Assembly (NCBI GenBank): GCA_020848435.1
Contig: JADLAC010000030.1
Location: forward strand, 1-64,000
Reading direction: 5' to 3'
DNA from: Burkholderiales bacterium
GTDB lineage: Bacteria; Pseudomonadota; Gammaproteobacteria; Burkholderiales; WYBJ01
Length of the DNA stretch: 64,000 bases
The notes under the pieces were generated by a model, which was given only the letters and a program-made list of their open reading frames with translations, did not search any database and had not been told where the DNA came from. Each line of letters opens with the position of its first letter. Position 1 is the stretch's first letter. Both the position numbers and the translations under genes were made by a program. Positions 50,213-59,304 of this stretch are shown in pieces.

Positions 50213-52402
50213 TCAGCCTGGCGATATCGCGGCACGCGGCAGGAGCGATCCGGGTGCGCGGTGAGCGGCCTCCCGGTCTTCCTTCTCCACCCGTTCTACC
50301 CAGCGCCGGACGATGACGACCAGCGCGACCATGACTGCGATCGCGAGCGCCACCAGCCAATAGTTGATGCCGGCGGGACTGTCGAGCGCGGCGGCGATCT
50401 GGTCGCCGAAGAACGTCGTCACGAGGGTTCCCGGCAGCATGCCGATCAGCGTGCCGAGCAGGTACTGCCATAGGCGCAAACGCACCGCGCCCGCGACCAT
50501 TCCGACCACGACGAAGGGTGCCACCGGTGCGATGCTCACCGCGATGGCCGCGCTCAGCCCGCGCCGGCGCAGGACCTCGCTGGTCCGATTCAGGCGCCGG
50601 CCCGCGATTCGCCGCACACTGTCGCGCGAGACGGCGCGGCCGGTGTAATACGCGGCAAGCGCCGACAGCGCGATCCCGCTCATGCCGATGACGAATCCCA
50701 TCGTCGGGCCGTACGCCACCGAGGCGAACAGGGTCAGCAGCGGCCGCGGAAAAAGCGTGAACGCGACCGGAACGTAGGCGAGGATCACGGCGATCGGCGA
50801 CCAGGACACGTCCGCCGCCGCGCGCGCCCAGCCGATGATACGATCGGCGGTCAGCCAATCGGCCAGCGGCGTGTAACGCCACGCCAGGAATAGCGCGAGG
50901 AACACGCAGCCTATCGGCACGATTCGGCTCCACGCCGGCCCGCCGCGCGAGCGACGCGTATCGGGCGAGAAGAAATCGATGAGCTGGTCGAGCGCGACCG
51001 GCTGCTCCGGATCGGCTACCGCGGCCAGCGTATCGGTACCCGCCGGCTCCTCTTCGTCCTCGATCCGGCGTAGCGTGCGCGCATCGCAGTGCAATTGGCG
51101 GATGGCGGCGTGCAGCGAGCCCTGGGCCGCGACCTCGGCTCGCAGCCGCTCGGGCGTCACGCCGAGGTGCTCGGCCAGCAACACATCGCGCGCGGCGCGC
51201 ACGGCCCTCCTGGATGCTTCATCGTCGCGGGCATCGAGCGTGATGTCGCATTCGGTATCGACGCCCATCGAGCGATTGGACAGGTTCGCGGAGCCGATCC
51301 GTAGCCAGCGGTCATCGACCACCGCGATTTTGGAGTGCACGTCGATGCACGTGCCGTCCTGCAAGCCGGGCGTGTACGGGTAATAGACCTCGAAGCGGCC
51401 TCGCGTGTCGGCGGCGCGCAGCGATTTCACGACCCGGATGCGCAGCGCGGTCATGGTCGCTTCCTCGAGCCAGCCATGGCTCAAGCGCCGCGTCACGACC
51501 GCGATCTCGGGCGGGTCGGGCTGCGCCAAGCGCTGCGCCAGCGCGGCGCGGATCGTCTCGGAGGTGAAGTACTGATTTTCGAGGTAGATGTACGATTCCG
51601 CGGCGCGAATCATGTCGACGTAGAGCGCTTCCACTTCTTTGACCGCGCCGGCCGTCGCGTTGGTATCGGGGATCGTGCGCGAGATGGCCGCATCGATGGC
51701 GCTGAATTGCGGCTCGAGATCGTCCGGCCACGCATCCCTATGGACGCGCGCCGGGGGTATGACGTAGCCGGTCGCCCGGTGCCAGCGGTCGCGGGCGAGC
51801 CGGCCCAATGCGCGCGCGGCGTCCCCGTCGAGTGCGATCATGGCGTCGTGAAACGGCGGATAAGGCGTGCCCTCGACGCTGCGGCGTTTGTCGTCGGCAG
51901 CGTGCTCGCAGGTATCCCAGCGCTTCGAGGTGAGGTCCAGCCCGCCGCAGAAGGCGATCGAATCATCGATGACCGCGATCTTCTGATGGTGCGAGCCGCC
52001 GACGGGGTGGGTGTTGTCGTAGCGCAGGTGCACCCGCCGGCGCGGCTTCCACCCCAGGCCGTAAATGGGCCGGGTCTCGCGATCGGTCCCGAATATCATG
52101 GGATAGTCCCAGATGAGGACGTAGATGCGCAGGCGCCGGCGGCGGCGAACGAGGTCGTTGAGGAAGTCGCCCAGCAGCACGTGGGGCGTGGCGCCGTCGA
52201 AGTCGAGCGGCGTACGGCTGTCGAAATCCCACGCCAATATGATGATCGACTCCTGAGCGTGCTCGGCGGCGCGGGCGAAGCTGCGGAAGTAGCTCTCCGC
52301 GTCGATCAGCGGGGCAGCGCGGCCGGCATGGGCGACGTGCGCGCAGTTGCGTCCGGGCGCGAACAACTCGGCGCCCTCCCGATAGGACGTGAGGCTATCC
52401 AT
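50213..52402 (-). CDS. Phospholipase D / cardiolipin synthase-like protein fused to a VTT (TVP38/DedA-like) membrane domain
   Basis: A 729-residue membrane protein. Two HKD motifs are intact: HQKIAVID (His139, Lys141, Asp146) and HSKIAVVD (His356, Lys358, Asp363), the catalytic pair of the phospholipase D superfamily. After a hinge near 500, a membrane part with FTLFPRPLLTLFASVAYGP and IAPVAPFVVVGMVAGA is the VTT/SNARE-associated domain. This fusion is known in proteobacteria and probably acts on phospholipids at the inner membrane. The start at 52402 matches the domain; no strong ribosome site. It converges on the nos tail. Confidence 0.9.
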   Translation of the reverse strand: MDSLTSYREGAELFAPGRNCAHVAHAGRAAPLIDAESYFRSFARAAEHAQESIIILAWDFDSRTPLDFDGATPHVLLGDFLNDLVRRRRRLRIYVLIWDYPMIFGTDRETRPIYGLGWKPRRRVHLRYDNTHPVGGSHHQKIAVIDDSIAFCGGLDLTSKRWDTCEHAADDKRRSVEGTPYPPFHDAMIALDGDAARALGRLARDRWHRATGYVIPPARVHRDAWPDDLEPQFSAIDAAISRTIPDTNATAGAVKEVEALYVDMIRAAESYIYLENQYFTSETIRAALAQRLAQPDPPEIAVVTRRLSHGWLEEATMTALRIRVVKSLRAADTRGRFEVYYPYTPGLQDGTCIDVHSKIAVVDDRWLRIGSANLSNRSMGVDTECDITLDARDDEASRRAVRAARDVLLAEHLGVTPERLRAEVAAQGSLHAAIRQLHCDARTLRRIEDEEEPAGTDTLAAVADPEQPVALDQLIDFFSPDTRRSRGGPAWSRIVPIGCVFLALFLAWRYTPLADWLTADRIIGWARAAADVSWSPIAVILAYVPVAFTLFPRPLLTLFASVAYGPTMGFVIGMSGIALSALAAYYTGRAVSRDSVRRIAGRRLNRTSEVLRRRGLSAAIAVSIAPVAPFVVVGMVAGAVRLRLWQYLLGTLIGMLPGTLVTTFFGDQIAAALDSPAGINYWLVALAIAVMVALVVIVRRWVERVEKEDREAAHRAPGSLLPRAAISPG

Positions 52403-52683
52403 CGGTCTTGCGCGGCCCGCGATGGGAGAGGGTAAAGAACATAGGCGAACGCGTTCGTGCGCTCCGGAGTCGGTTCCCGAAATGCACGATGAGCACCAAT
52501 TGGACCCGGGGTAACACGGCGTCGAGCGGCAATTCTGGCCACTCGGGATACCAGACGCGCACAATTGCACCGCTCGGCGCGTGGCGCGCCGAGCGATTGA
52601 CACGTCGTCCGAGGCTTTACGCCGGAAACTTCGAGCGTGCGCGGTCGAATAACGCCCGGCGGCGCCCCGTGGTCATGTCACGG

Positions 52684-53664
52684 TCACTGCGAACGGATTC
52701 CGGCCTCGTCGATCACCTTGCTCCAGCGCGCGAGCTCGTTGCGAATGCGCTCGCGCAACTGTTCCGGCGTGCTGCCGGTCGGCACCAGTCCGAGCGCATC
52801 GAGCTGCTTGACGAAGCCCGCATTGACGACCGCATTGCGTATCTCCGCGTTGAGCTTGGTGACGACGGGCGCGGGCGTGCCCGCGGGCGCGAGAATGCCG
52901 TACCAGGTCGAAACGTTGAAACCCGGCAACCACTCGGCGATCGCCGGCAGGTCGGGATACCAGCGAATGCGCTCGGTATGACCAACCGCGAGCGCGCGTG
53001 CCTTGCCCGAGGCGATCGCCGGCCCGGTGTAGGTGACGCCGCCGAAAAGCGCGTGGGTGCGCCCGCTGACGACATCGAGCAACGCGGGCCCGCCGCCCTT
53101 GTACGGCACGTGCACGAACTCGGCCTTGGTCATGCTTTTCAGCAGCTCGATGCCGAGATGATTCGGCGTGCCCATCCCGGGCGAGCCGAGCAGGATCTTG
53201 CCGGGCTGCGCCTTGGCGAGCGCGACCAGCTCTTGCACGCTTTTTACCGGTGTGGCCGCGTGCACGATCAGCAGGTACGGTGCGTCGGTGAGGAGACCTA
53301 CGTGAGCATAGCTCTTGATCCCGTCGTACGGCACCTTCGCGTTGTACGCCGGCCCCACGACCAAGCCGCCGGAGGTGCCGAATAGCAGCGTATAACCGTC
53401 GGCCGCGGCCTGCGCGCCCAGGCTATGACCGACGACGGCCCCTGCCCCCGGCCGATTGTCGACCACCACCGTCTGGCCCATCCTGTCTGCCAGCCAGGCG
53501 CCGATCAGGCGCGCCGGCGGATCGGTGCCTCCGCCCGGCGGATACGGAACGATGAGACGCACGGGTCGATGCGGATAGTCCGATTCGGCGGCGCAGGCGG
53601 CCAGGGCACAGCCGAGCGCCGCCGCAGCGCAGGCCAAGCGAGTGGCGCTTGTGGGCGTGAACAT
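52684..53664 (-). CDS. Bug/TctC-family periplasmic receptor (G), likely lipid-anchored
   Basis: A 326-residue receptor with GGAGGTGTC before the ATG. Its leader ends in ALAAC (Cys24), a good lipobox, so it may be a lipoprotein and not a free periplasmic protein. Binding loops: VPYPPGGGTDPPARL (with two Pro after the Asp, unlike its neighbours), VVDNRPGAGAVVGHSL, ADGYT, GSPGMGTPNH and HVPYKGGGPAL. It is a single gene, with receptor H starting divergently on the other side of a 23-bp repeat region. Confidence 0.9.
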   Translation of the reverse strand: MFTPTSATRLACAAAALGCALAACAAESDYPHRPVRLIVPYPPGGGTDPPARLIGAWLADRMGQTVVVDNRPGAGAVVGHSLGAQAAADGYTLLFGTSGGLVVGPAYNAKVPYDGIKSYAHVGLLTDAPYLLIVHAATPVKSVQELVALAKAQPGKILLGSPGMGTPNHLGIELLKSMTKAEFVHVPYKGGGPALLDVVSGRTHALFGGVTYTGPAIASGKARALAVGHTERIRWYPDLPAIAEWLPGFNVSTWYGILAPAGTPAPVVTKLNAEIRNAVVNAGFVKQLDALGLVPTGSTPEQLRERIRNELARWSKVIDEAGIRSQ

Positions 53665-54022
53665 GACACCTCCTCCAAATCCTGCATCGCGCGATCAACG
53701 CCGGCTGGCCGACTGTAGCCCCTTGGCCGGCGATTCGCAATGCGCCGGCGCCCTGGCGTGTCCGGGTTTGCAGCGCGTGGTCTGTCCGGTTGATAGCACG
53801 TGGTCTGTCCGGTTGATAGCACGTGATCTGTCCGGTTGGTAGCACGTGATCTGTCCGGTTGGTAGCATATGATCTGTCGGGCGCCGCCCAAGGGTTGCCG
53901 AGCCGGCGGATCTCGCGTGCAATGACTTGCGGCCTTTTTTTGCGCGCGCGTAAACTAGCGGCCAATGAGAGCGCGTGTCAGCGCGCCCACGTTCGAAAGT
54001 TTTCCCCAGGAAAGATCGGCCC
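53665..54022. other. Divergent region between receptors G and H
   Basis: About 358 bases without a gene. It holds the 23-bp tandem repeat (53776-53880) and, rightward, a weak promoter candidate for receptor H: TTGCGG at 53927-53932 and TAAACT at 53951-53956 with an 18-base spacer that includes a run of seven T. The minus-strand frames crossing here are repeat translations, not genes. Confidence 0.45.
53776..53880. repeat. 23-bp tandem repeat, four copies plus a partial fifth
   Basis: Units at 53776-53798, 53799-53821, 53822-53844 and 53845-53867 share the core TCTGTCCGGTTGRTAGCA, followed by a degenerate 13-base remnant. Copies 1-2 carry GTGG and TTGAT; copies 3-4 carry GTGA and TTGGT, so pairs 1-2 and 3-4 are identical and reflect doubling. 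The unit is not codon-sized. It is a minisatellite between two divergent receptor genes; a repeated operator is possible, but no internal palindrome is evident. Confidence 0.9.
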
Positions 54023-55045
54023 ATGATGCGATGGACCACTGCGGCTGCGCGTGCGCTCGCGGCACGCGCCTCGATAGCGCTCGGCAAGACCGGCCTGATC
54101 GTTGTCGCAACAGCATGCGCGGCGAACGCTTACGCCCAACCCCAAGGCGCCTATCCCAACCGGCCGGTACGTTTCGTCGTGCCTCTGGCCGCCGGCGGTG
54201 CGATCGATATTGCGACGCGGTTGTTCGCGCAGAAGCTCGCGGAAGCGCTCGGCCAGCAGTTCGTGATCGACAACCGGCCCGGCGCCGGCGGCATCATCGG
54301 CGCGGATATCGCCGCCAAGGCGCCGCCGGACGGCTACACGCTCATGATGGGCTCTATCAGTCATACCGTGCTGCCGGCATTGCACAAGAAGCTTCCGTAC
54401 GACATCGTGCAAGATTTTGCGCCCGTGTCGATGCTGGTGAGCTTTCCGTTCCTGCTGCTCGTACATCCCTCGATCGCCGCGAAATCAGTACCGGAGCTGA
54501 TCGCGCTCGCCAAGGCGAAACCGGGGCAGATACATTACGCCTCGGGGGGCAACGGCTCCACGGCACACTTGTCGGCGGAGCTGTTCAAGAGCATGACCGG
54601 GATCAACCTGGTGCACGTGCCCTACAAGGGGACCGGGCCGGCGTTGAACGCTTTTCTCGCCGGCGAGACGGGCGTCGCCTTCTACTCGGTTTCGGCGACG
54701 CTCGCGCACGTGAAATCCGGACGCCTGCGCGCCCTGGCGACCACCGGGAAGAAGCGCTCCCCCTCGGTTCCCGACGTGCCGACGGCGATCGAAGCGGGCG
54801 TCGCCAATTTCGAGACCGGCTCCTGGGCGGGGACGCTCGCTCCCGCCGGAACGCCTCGGCCGATCATCGTCAAGCTCCATGGCGAGCTCATGCGCATCCT
54901 CGCGCTGCCGGAGGCGAAGGAGCGCATCGCCGCGCTCGACTTCGAGCCCGTGGGCAGTACCCCGGAGCAGTTCGCGGCCGAAATCCGCAAGGAAGTCGGC
55001 CGTTGGGCCAAGGTGGTGAAGGAATCCGGCGCGAAGCTTGACTAG
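54023..55045 (+). CDS. Bug/TctC-family periplasmic receptor (H)
   Basis: A 340-residue receptor. The ATG at 54023 follows AGGAAAG; an immediate second ATG is also possible. The leader is long (about 43 residues) and Ala-rich, ending near NAYAQ. Loops: VPLAAGGAID, FVIDNRPGAGGIIGADI, PDGYT, YASGGNGSTAH and HVPYKGTGPAL. The spacing to the carboxymuconolactone decarboxylase-like gene downstream is about 190 bases, so co-transcription is possible but not obvious. Confidence 0.9.
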   Translation: MMRWTTAAARALAARASIALGKTGLIVVATACAANAYAQPQGAYPNRPVRFVVPLAAGGAIDIATRLFAQKLAEALGQQFVIDNRPGAGGIIGADIAAKAPPDGYTLMMGSISHTVLPALHKKLPYDIVQDFAPVSMLVSFPFLLLVHPSIAAKSVPELIALAKAKPGQIHYASGGNGSTAHLSAELFKSMTGINLVHVPYKGTGPALNAFLAGETGVAFYSVSATLAHVKSGRLRALATTGKKRSPSVPDVPTAIEAGVANFETGSWAGTLAPAGTPRPIIVKLHGELMRILALPEAKERIAALDFEPVGSTPEQFAAEIRKEVGRWAKVVKESGAKLD

Positions 55046-55234
55046 CCACATGGACGACTGGGCCGAGGCGCTCGATTCGCCCGGCGATTTCGCCTCCCTG
55101 GCCGGTGCTGCCGGCGCTGCCGGCGCATCTCGGCTTCTCGGCGCCCGCGTCGGAGCCGTAGGCCCGGATCGGGCCGGAGAGCATTTGGAATCCGGCGCGA
55201 GGCTCGTTTGGCGCAAGAATCGGAGAAAGGCTTC

Positions 55235-55762
55235 ATGGCACGCGTTGCATTGATCAACGAGAACGCCCGGCCGGACCTCGGCGATCTGGTCGTCAGAATC
55301 CGCGGCGAGCGCGGCGGGCGCTTGCTGAACATCTTCCAGATGCTCCTGCACAGCCCCGCGCTCGCCGCCGCCTGGCTGGAGCAGGTGAGCGCGGTGCGCT
55401 GGAAGACCGAGCTCGACGGCAGACTGCGCGAGCTCGTGATCCTTCGCGTCGGCGCGCTCAATCGCTCGGACTACGTGTTCAAGGCGCACGTGCCTGCCTA
55501 TACCGCCAAGGAGGGCTTGAGCCTGGAACAATGCCGTGCCGTCGCCGACTGGCGCGATTCGGCGTTTTTCGCTGCGCGCGAGCGCGCGGCGCTAGCCTAC
55601 ACCGATGCCATGACCCGTGATGTCCAGGTCCCTGCAGCGGTGTTCGACGCGCTGCGGGCGCACTTCAGCGAGCGCCAGATCGTCGAGTTGACGGTGCTGA
55701 TCGGCACGTACAACATGCACACGCGGGTGCTCGAGGCGCTGGAAATCGATCCGAACGCGTGA
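55235..55762 (+). CDS. Carboxymuconolactone decarboxylase/AhpD-family protein
   Basis: A 175-residue helical protein of the CMD fold. RLLNIFQMLLHSPALAAAWLE, LDGRLRELVILRVGAL and the RSDYVFKAHV segment fit, then IVELTVLIGTYNMHTRVLEAL closes the domain. The Cys-x-x-Cys of AhpD peroxidases is absent (YVFKAH there), so it is a decarboxylase-like or unknown-function branch. GGAGAAAGG precedes the ATG at 55235; the frame opens at 55208. It is separated by a receptor stub from the cupin gene. Confidence 0.85.
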   Translation: MARVALINENARPDLGDLVVRIRGERGGRLLNIFQMLLHSPALAAAWLEQVSAVRWKTELDGRLRELVILRVGALNRSDYVFKAHVPAYTAKEGLSLEQCRAVADWRDSAFFAARERAALAYTDAMTRDVQVPAAVFDALRAHFSERQIVELTVLIGTYNMHTRVLEALEIDPNA

Positions 55763-55784
55763 AGTCGCGCTAGCCGCGTGCGCC

Positions 55785-55880
55785 GCCAGCGAATCGGCCG
55801 ATCAGTGCAGCGCGCTCATCGAGTCTGAAGTCGAGAAGTATGCGAAGCTCGTGAAGCAGGCCGGAATCACGGCGAACTGA
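55785..55880 (+). pseudogene. 3' stub of a second Bug/TctC receptor gene
   Basis: The stretch before the TGA at 55878-55880 reads ALIESEVEKYAKLVKQAG then ITAN, a near-standard receptor C-terminus. Upstream residues (ESADQCS) still resemble the usual S/T-PEQFxALI, but the rest of the gene is gone and the preceding gene ends about 25 bases earlier. It is a deletion relic in the same direction as the cupin gene that follows. Confidence 0.75.
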
Positions 55881-55938
55881 GCATGGGGGCGATGGCGCTT
55901 GGACTAACGCATTCAAGCATTCGATCCTGGAGGACAAG

Positions 55939-56253
55939 ATGACGTTCTATCGACTCGCCGAGCTCGAGCGTATCGGCACTGCCGTCGACGCGAAGTCGGC
56001 TGGGGAGCGGCCCGCCATTCGCGGCGAGCGCATGGAGCTCGGCTACTATCGCTATCCCGCCGGAACCCGCAAAGCGCCGCACGCTCATCCGCAAGAGCAG
56101 ATCGTCGCCGTCATCAAGGGGCGATTGGGCTACCGTGTGGGCGCGGACGTGCGCATCCTGGGTCCAGGCGAGGCGGTACGCATCCCGCCCAATGTCGAGC
56201 ACGACAACTGGGCGTTGGATGAGGACGTGGAGTTCATAAGCTGCAAAGCCTGA
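55939..56253 (+). CDS. Small cupin-domain protein
   Basis: A 104-residue single cupin barrel. Metal ligands are readable: His48, His50 and Glu53 in APHAHPQEQIVAVIKG, and His88 in RIPPNVEHDNWAL. GGAGG sits five bases before the ATG. It lies 21 bases ahead of a RidA-family gene, so the pair is probably one transcript. Such small cupins act as isomerases, dioxygenases or sugar/acid sensors; no specific role can be read. Confidence 0.88.
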   Translation: MTFYRLAELERIGTAVDAKSAGERPAIRGERMELGYYRYPAGTRKAPHAHPQEQIVAVIKGRLGYRVGADVRILGPGEAVRIPPNVEHDNWALDEDVEFISCKA

Positions 56254-56274
56254 CCGCTATCGGAGGAGAACATC

Positions 56275-56745
56275 ATGCTGGAACGCTTCTACATCACGCC
56301 CGAGTCGACGTACAAGTTCGGCGGCAACTACAAGGTCATCTATACCCCCGTGGTGGTCGTCAAGACCGACGATCACGCCCACATCTACCTGGCGGGTCGC
56401 ACCGCGCGTGCGTTGAACGGGGATGTCGAGCCCGTGGGCGACATGCGCGGCCAACTGCGCAAGGTGTGCGAAGCGATCCAGATCGCGCTGGAATCGGTCG
56501 GCGCGACGCTTGCCGATACCACCCGCACGATCACCTACACGACCGACATGAAGGCCTATTTCGCCGCGATCGACGAACGCTGGAAGTTCTTCAAGGAGCC
56601 GCTGCCCACGAGCACCTTGATCGGCGTCGCCTGCCTCGCCATGCCGGAGATGTTGGTCGAGATCGAGGTCGAGGCGATCATCGCGACCGAGCGCTTGCGC
56701 TTGCCCGCGAAGGGCAGCGCGCAGGTCGTTCAAACATCCTGCTAG
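56275..56745 (+). CDS. RidA-family protein (copy 1)
   Basis: A 156-residue member of the YjgF/YER057c/UK114 fold: HIYLAGRTAR, DMRGQLRKVCEAIQIALE, TRTITYTTDMKAYF and MPEMLVEIEVEAI. In true RidA an Arg in the ARSxV segment holds the substrate carboxylate. Here that segment is PTSTL (111-115) with no Arg, so enamine/imine deaminase activity is doubtful and another Rid subfamily is likely. GGAGGAG precedes the ATG. Its 3' end overlaps receptor I by about four bases, tail to tail. Confidence 0.88.
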   Translation: MLERFYITPESTYKFGGNYKVIYTPVVVVKTDDHAHIYLAGRTARALNGDVEPVGDMRGQLRKVCEAIQIALESVGATLADTTRTITYTTDMKAYFAAIDERWKFFKEPLPTSTLIGVACLAMPEMLVEIEVEAIIATERLRLPAKGSAQVVQTSC

Positions 56746-57737
56746 CCGTCGGCCTTGATGCCCGCACGCTGGACCACCGCGCCCCAGCGCGCGACATCAT
56801 CGCGCACCCTTTGAGCGAACTCCTCAGGCGTGCTCGTCCTCGGCTCGCCGCCGACCAGGACGATTCTTTCCTGGACGTGCGCCAGCTTGACCGCGGCAAT
56901 CACCTCCGCGTTGAGCCGGCGCACGATCGCGGCCGGCGTGCCGGCCGGTCCGGCCAGGCCGCCCCATCCATCGGCGGTGACATTGAAGCCCGATTCGATG
57001 AAGGTGGGAACTTCCGCAAGCTGACTCGACCGTTTCGCGCTCGCCACGCCGAGGGCGCGCAGGCGATTCGATCGTATGTGCGCGATCGCCGAAGGTATCG
57101 CGGTGATGCCGCCTTCCACCTGTCCCGAAACCATGTTGATCACGGCCGGCGCGCTGCCGACGAAGGGCACATGCACCGCCGGAAACTTGGCTACACCGAT
57201 GAACAACTCCATCGCCAGGTGCTGGACGCTGCCGTTGCCAGAGGATGAATACGTCATGGCGCCCGCCTTCTTGTTCGCATAGGCGACGAATTCCGCCACG
57301 CTCTTCGCGGCAACGCTCGGATGTACGACGAGGACGTTCGGATAGTCGGCCACCAGCGACATCGGGGCGAAATCCTTGAGGGTGTCGTAGGGCAGGCTGC
57401 GCCGCAGCACCGCGTTGAGAGGAAAGGGCGTGCTCAGCCAAACCAGGGTGTAGCCGTCGGGCGTAGCCTTGCTGCCGAGGCTGTAAGCGATGATGCCGTT
57501 CGCGCCGGGGCGGTTGTCGTAGACGACCTGCTGGCCGAGCATCTCGGTGATGCGGGCGCCGACCGCTCGCGCCAGCGTATCCGATACGCCTCCCGCCGGG
57601 AAATCGATGATGAGCCGAATCGGCCGCGCCGGCCACTTCGATTCCGTGCTCTGCGGCTGGCCGAGGGCGGAAGCGGCGAGAAACACCGCGGGAAGCAGCG
57701 GTAAGGTTTGGAGACGGCCGGCCGGAATGCTTGCCAT
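56742..57737 (-). CDS. Bug/TctC-family periplasmic receptor (I)
   Basis: A 331-residue receptor, ATG 57737 behind GAGGAGGG. The signal ends around SALGQ (residue 27). Loops: IDFPAGGVSD, VVYDNRPGANGIIAYSL (Ala-Tyr where most have Gly-Ala/Thr), PDGYT, YSSSGNGSVQH and HVPFVGSAPAV, where the common PYKG is PFVG. The Lys change may mark an unusual ligand. It lies between the two RidA genes and is co-directional with copy 2, 45 bases downstream of it. Confidence 0.9.
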   Translation of the reverse strand: MASIPAGRLQTLPLLPAVFLAASALGQPQSTESKWPARPIRLIIDFPAGGVSDTLARAVGARITEMLGQQVVYDNRPGANGIIAYSLGSKATPDGYTLVWLSTPFPLNAVLRRSLPYDTLKDFAPMSLVADYPNVLVVHPSVAAKSVAEFVAYANKKAGAMTYSSSGNGSVQHLAMELFIGVAKFPAVHVPFVGSAPAVINMVSGQVEGGITAIPSAIAHIRSNRLRALGVASAKRSSQLAEVPTFIESGFNVTADGWGGLAGPAGTPAAIVRRLNAEVIAAVKLAHVQERIVLVGGEPRTSTPEEFAQRVRDDVARWGAVVQRAGIKADG

Positions 57738-57781
57738 GGGACCCTCCTCGATGAAATGAGATCTCGCCCCGCGATCGCTCG

Positions 57782-58219
57782 CTACTGCGGGATCCTGAGA
57801 CGCGCTGGCTCCATCAGTGCTTCCACCTCGATCTCCACCAGCATGTCGGGCATGCCCAGTCGGCTGATGCCGAGCAGGGTACTGGTGGGCAAGGGTTCCT
57901 TGAAGAACTTGAAGCGCTCGTCGCACACGCGGTAGTACTCGTCGATGTCGGTGGTATAGGTGGTCGTCTTCACCACGTCGGCGAAGGTCGCGCCGACCGA
58001 CGCGAGCGCTTGTTCGATGTTCTCGCAAACGAGGCGAATCTGGCCGCGCATGTCGCCTTTCGGATGGACATCCCCATTGGGCAATCGCGCCGTGCGGCCC
58101 GCGAGGTAGATGTGTGCGGCCTCCGAGGTCTTCACGACCACCACCGGGGTGTACAACACCTTGTTGTTGCCGCCGGTCGTGTAGGTCGTCTTGGGCGTAA
58201 CGTAGAAGCGCTCGAACAT
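57782..58219 (-). CDS. RidA-family protein (copy 2)
   Basis: A 145-residue paralogue of the 56275-56745 protein, alike over its whole length (shared YTPVVVVKT, HIYLAGRTAR, GDMRGQ, FFKEPLPTSTLLG, MLVEIEVEA). It too has PTSTL in place of the Arg segment. ATG 58219 follows GGAG by six bases; a TTG at 58231 is the only longer option. It leads a unit with receptor I. The head-in arrangement of two paralogues around one receptor suggests an inverted duplication or two imports of the same module. Confidence 0.88.
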   Translation of the reverse strand: MFERFYVTPKTTYTTGGNNKVLYTPVVVVKTSEAAHIYLAGRTARLPNGDVHPKGDMRGQIRLVCENIEQALASVGATFADVVKTTTYTTDIDEYYRVCDERFKFFKEPLPTSTLLGISRLGMPDMLVEIEVEALMEPARLRIPQ

Positions 58220-58302
58220 GTGACTCTCCAAAGGTCGATGGAGCGGGAAGGCGCCGAGGCGCCCATCCGCTGGCGCGCCGCGGCGATGTCTTCGGCCGAA
58301 GA

Positions 58303-59274
58303 CTACTCTACACGGATGCCGATGCCACGGATGATCTTGTCCCAGGTATCGAAGTCGGCCTTGAGGAAGCGGGCGAACTCCTCGGGGCTGCCCGACTTCA
58401 CCTCCAGCCCCAAGCCGGCGAGCTTGGATTTCACTTCGGGCACCTGCACCATCTTAGTGAATTCGCCGTTGAGTTTTTCCACGATCCCCCGAGGCGTGCC
58501 GGACGGCACGAACGTGCCATACCACGAAAACACGTCGAATCCCGGCAACCCCGCTTCCGCTACGGTGGGCAACTCAGGCACGAGCGACGAGCGCGCCGCG
58601 CTGGATACGGCGATAGCCCGAAGCCTGCCCGCCTGCACGTGCGGTAACGACGCCGGGACGACAGCGAAAGAAAAGGTGACATGCCCGCCGACCAGCTCGC
58701 TCACCGCCGGGGCGATGCCTTTGTAGGGCACGTGCAGGATGTCGACCTTGGCCATCGATTTCAGCAGTTCGCCGGCGAGATGCGAGCCGCCGCCAACCCC
58801 GCCCGAAGAGTACGTCAGCTCGTTCGGCTTCGCCCTGGCCAGCGCGATCAACTGTTTCACCGAGCGAACGGGCAGGCTCGGGTGCACGATGAGCAGGTTG
58901 GTGGCGGTGGCCAGGTAGCTCACCGCGGCGAAGTCCTTGAAGGGATCGTACGGCAGCTTGCTATACAGGCTCGCATTGTAGGTTTGCGAATTGGAAGAAA
59001 TCAGGAGCGTGTGGCCGTCGGCGGGCGAACGGGCCACCAACTCCGCGCCGAGTATGCCGTTGGCGCCCGCTCTATTCTCCACCACGACCGGCTGGCCCCA
59101 GGCGGCATTGAGCCGGGCGCCGGTGACGCGTGCCACGGTGTCCACGCCGCCGCCAGGTGCGAAGGGGACGACGTAGCGTATGGGTTTGCTCGGGTAGGTC
59201 TGAGCGCCGGTCGGACCGGCGTAGGCAGCGGCAATCCCGACTAACGCTGCCAAGGCGTATGTGTTCGCATGCAT
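58303..59274 (-). CDS. Bug/TctC-family periplasmic receptor (J)
   Basis: A 323-residue receptor with GGGAGG before the ATG. The signal ends near TGAQ (residue 25). Loops: VPFAPGGGVD, VVENRAGANGILGAEL, ADGHT, YSSGGVGGGSH and HVPYKGIAPAV. It is the downstream neighbour of the PrpF/PLP enzyme pair on the same strand, 30 bases after the PrpF stop, so the three genes plus receptor K may form one unit. Confidence 0.9.
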   Translation of the reverse strand: MHANTYALAALVGIAAAYAGPTGAQTYPSKPIRYVVPFAPGGGVDTVARVTGARLNAAWGQPVVVENRAGANGILGAELVARSPADGHTLLISSNSQTYNASLYSKLPYDPFKDFAAVSYLATATNLLIVHPSLPVRSVKQLIALARAKPNELTYSSGGVGGGSHLAGELLKSMAKVDILHVPYKGIAPAVSELVGGHVTFSFAVVPASLPHVQAGRLRAIAVSSAARSSLVPELPTVAEAGLPGFDVFSWYGTFVPSGTPRGIVEKLNGEFTKMVQVPEVKSKLAGLGLEVKSGSPEEFARFLKADFDTWDKIIRGIGIRVE

Positions 59275-59304
59275 ACCTGGCCTCCCATGCCGGAAGAACG
59301 ACTA

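Noticed and set aside
53776..53880. 23-bp repeats as a CRISPR array or plasmid iterons
   Set aside because: The copies are directly adjacent with no spacers, no cas genes are near, and there is no replication initiator gene or AT-rich origin.
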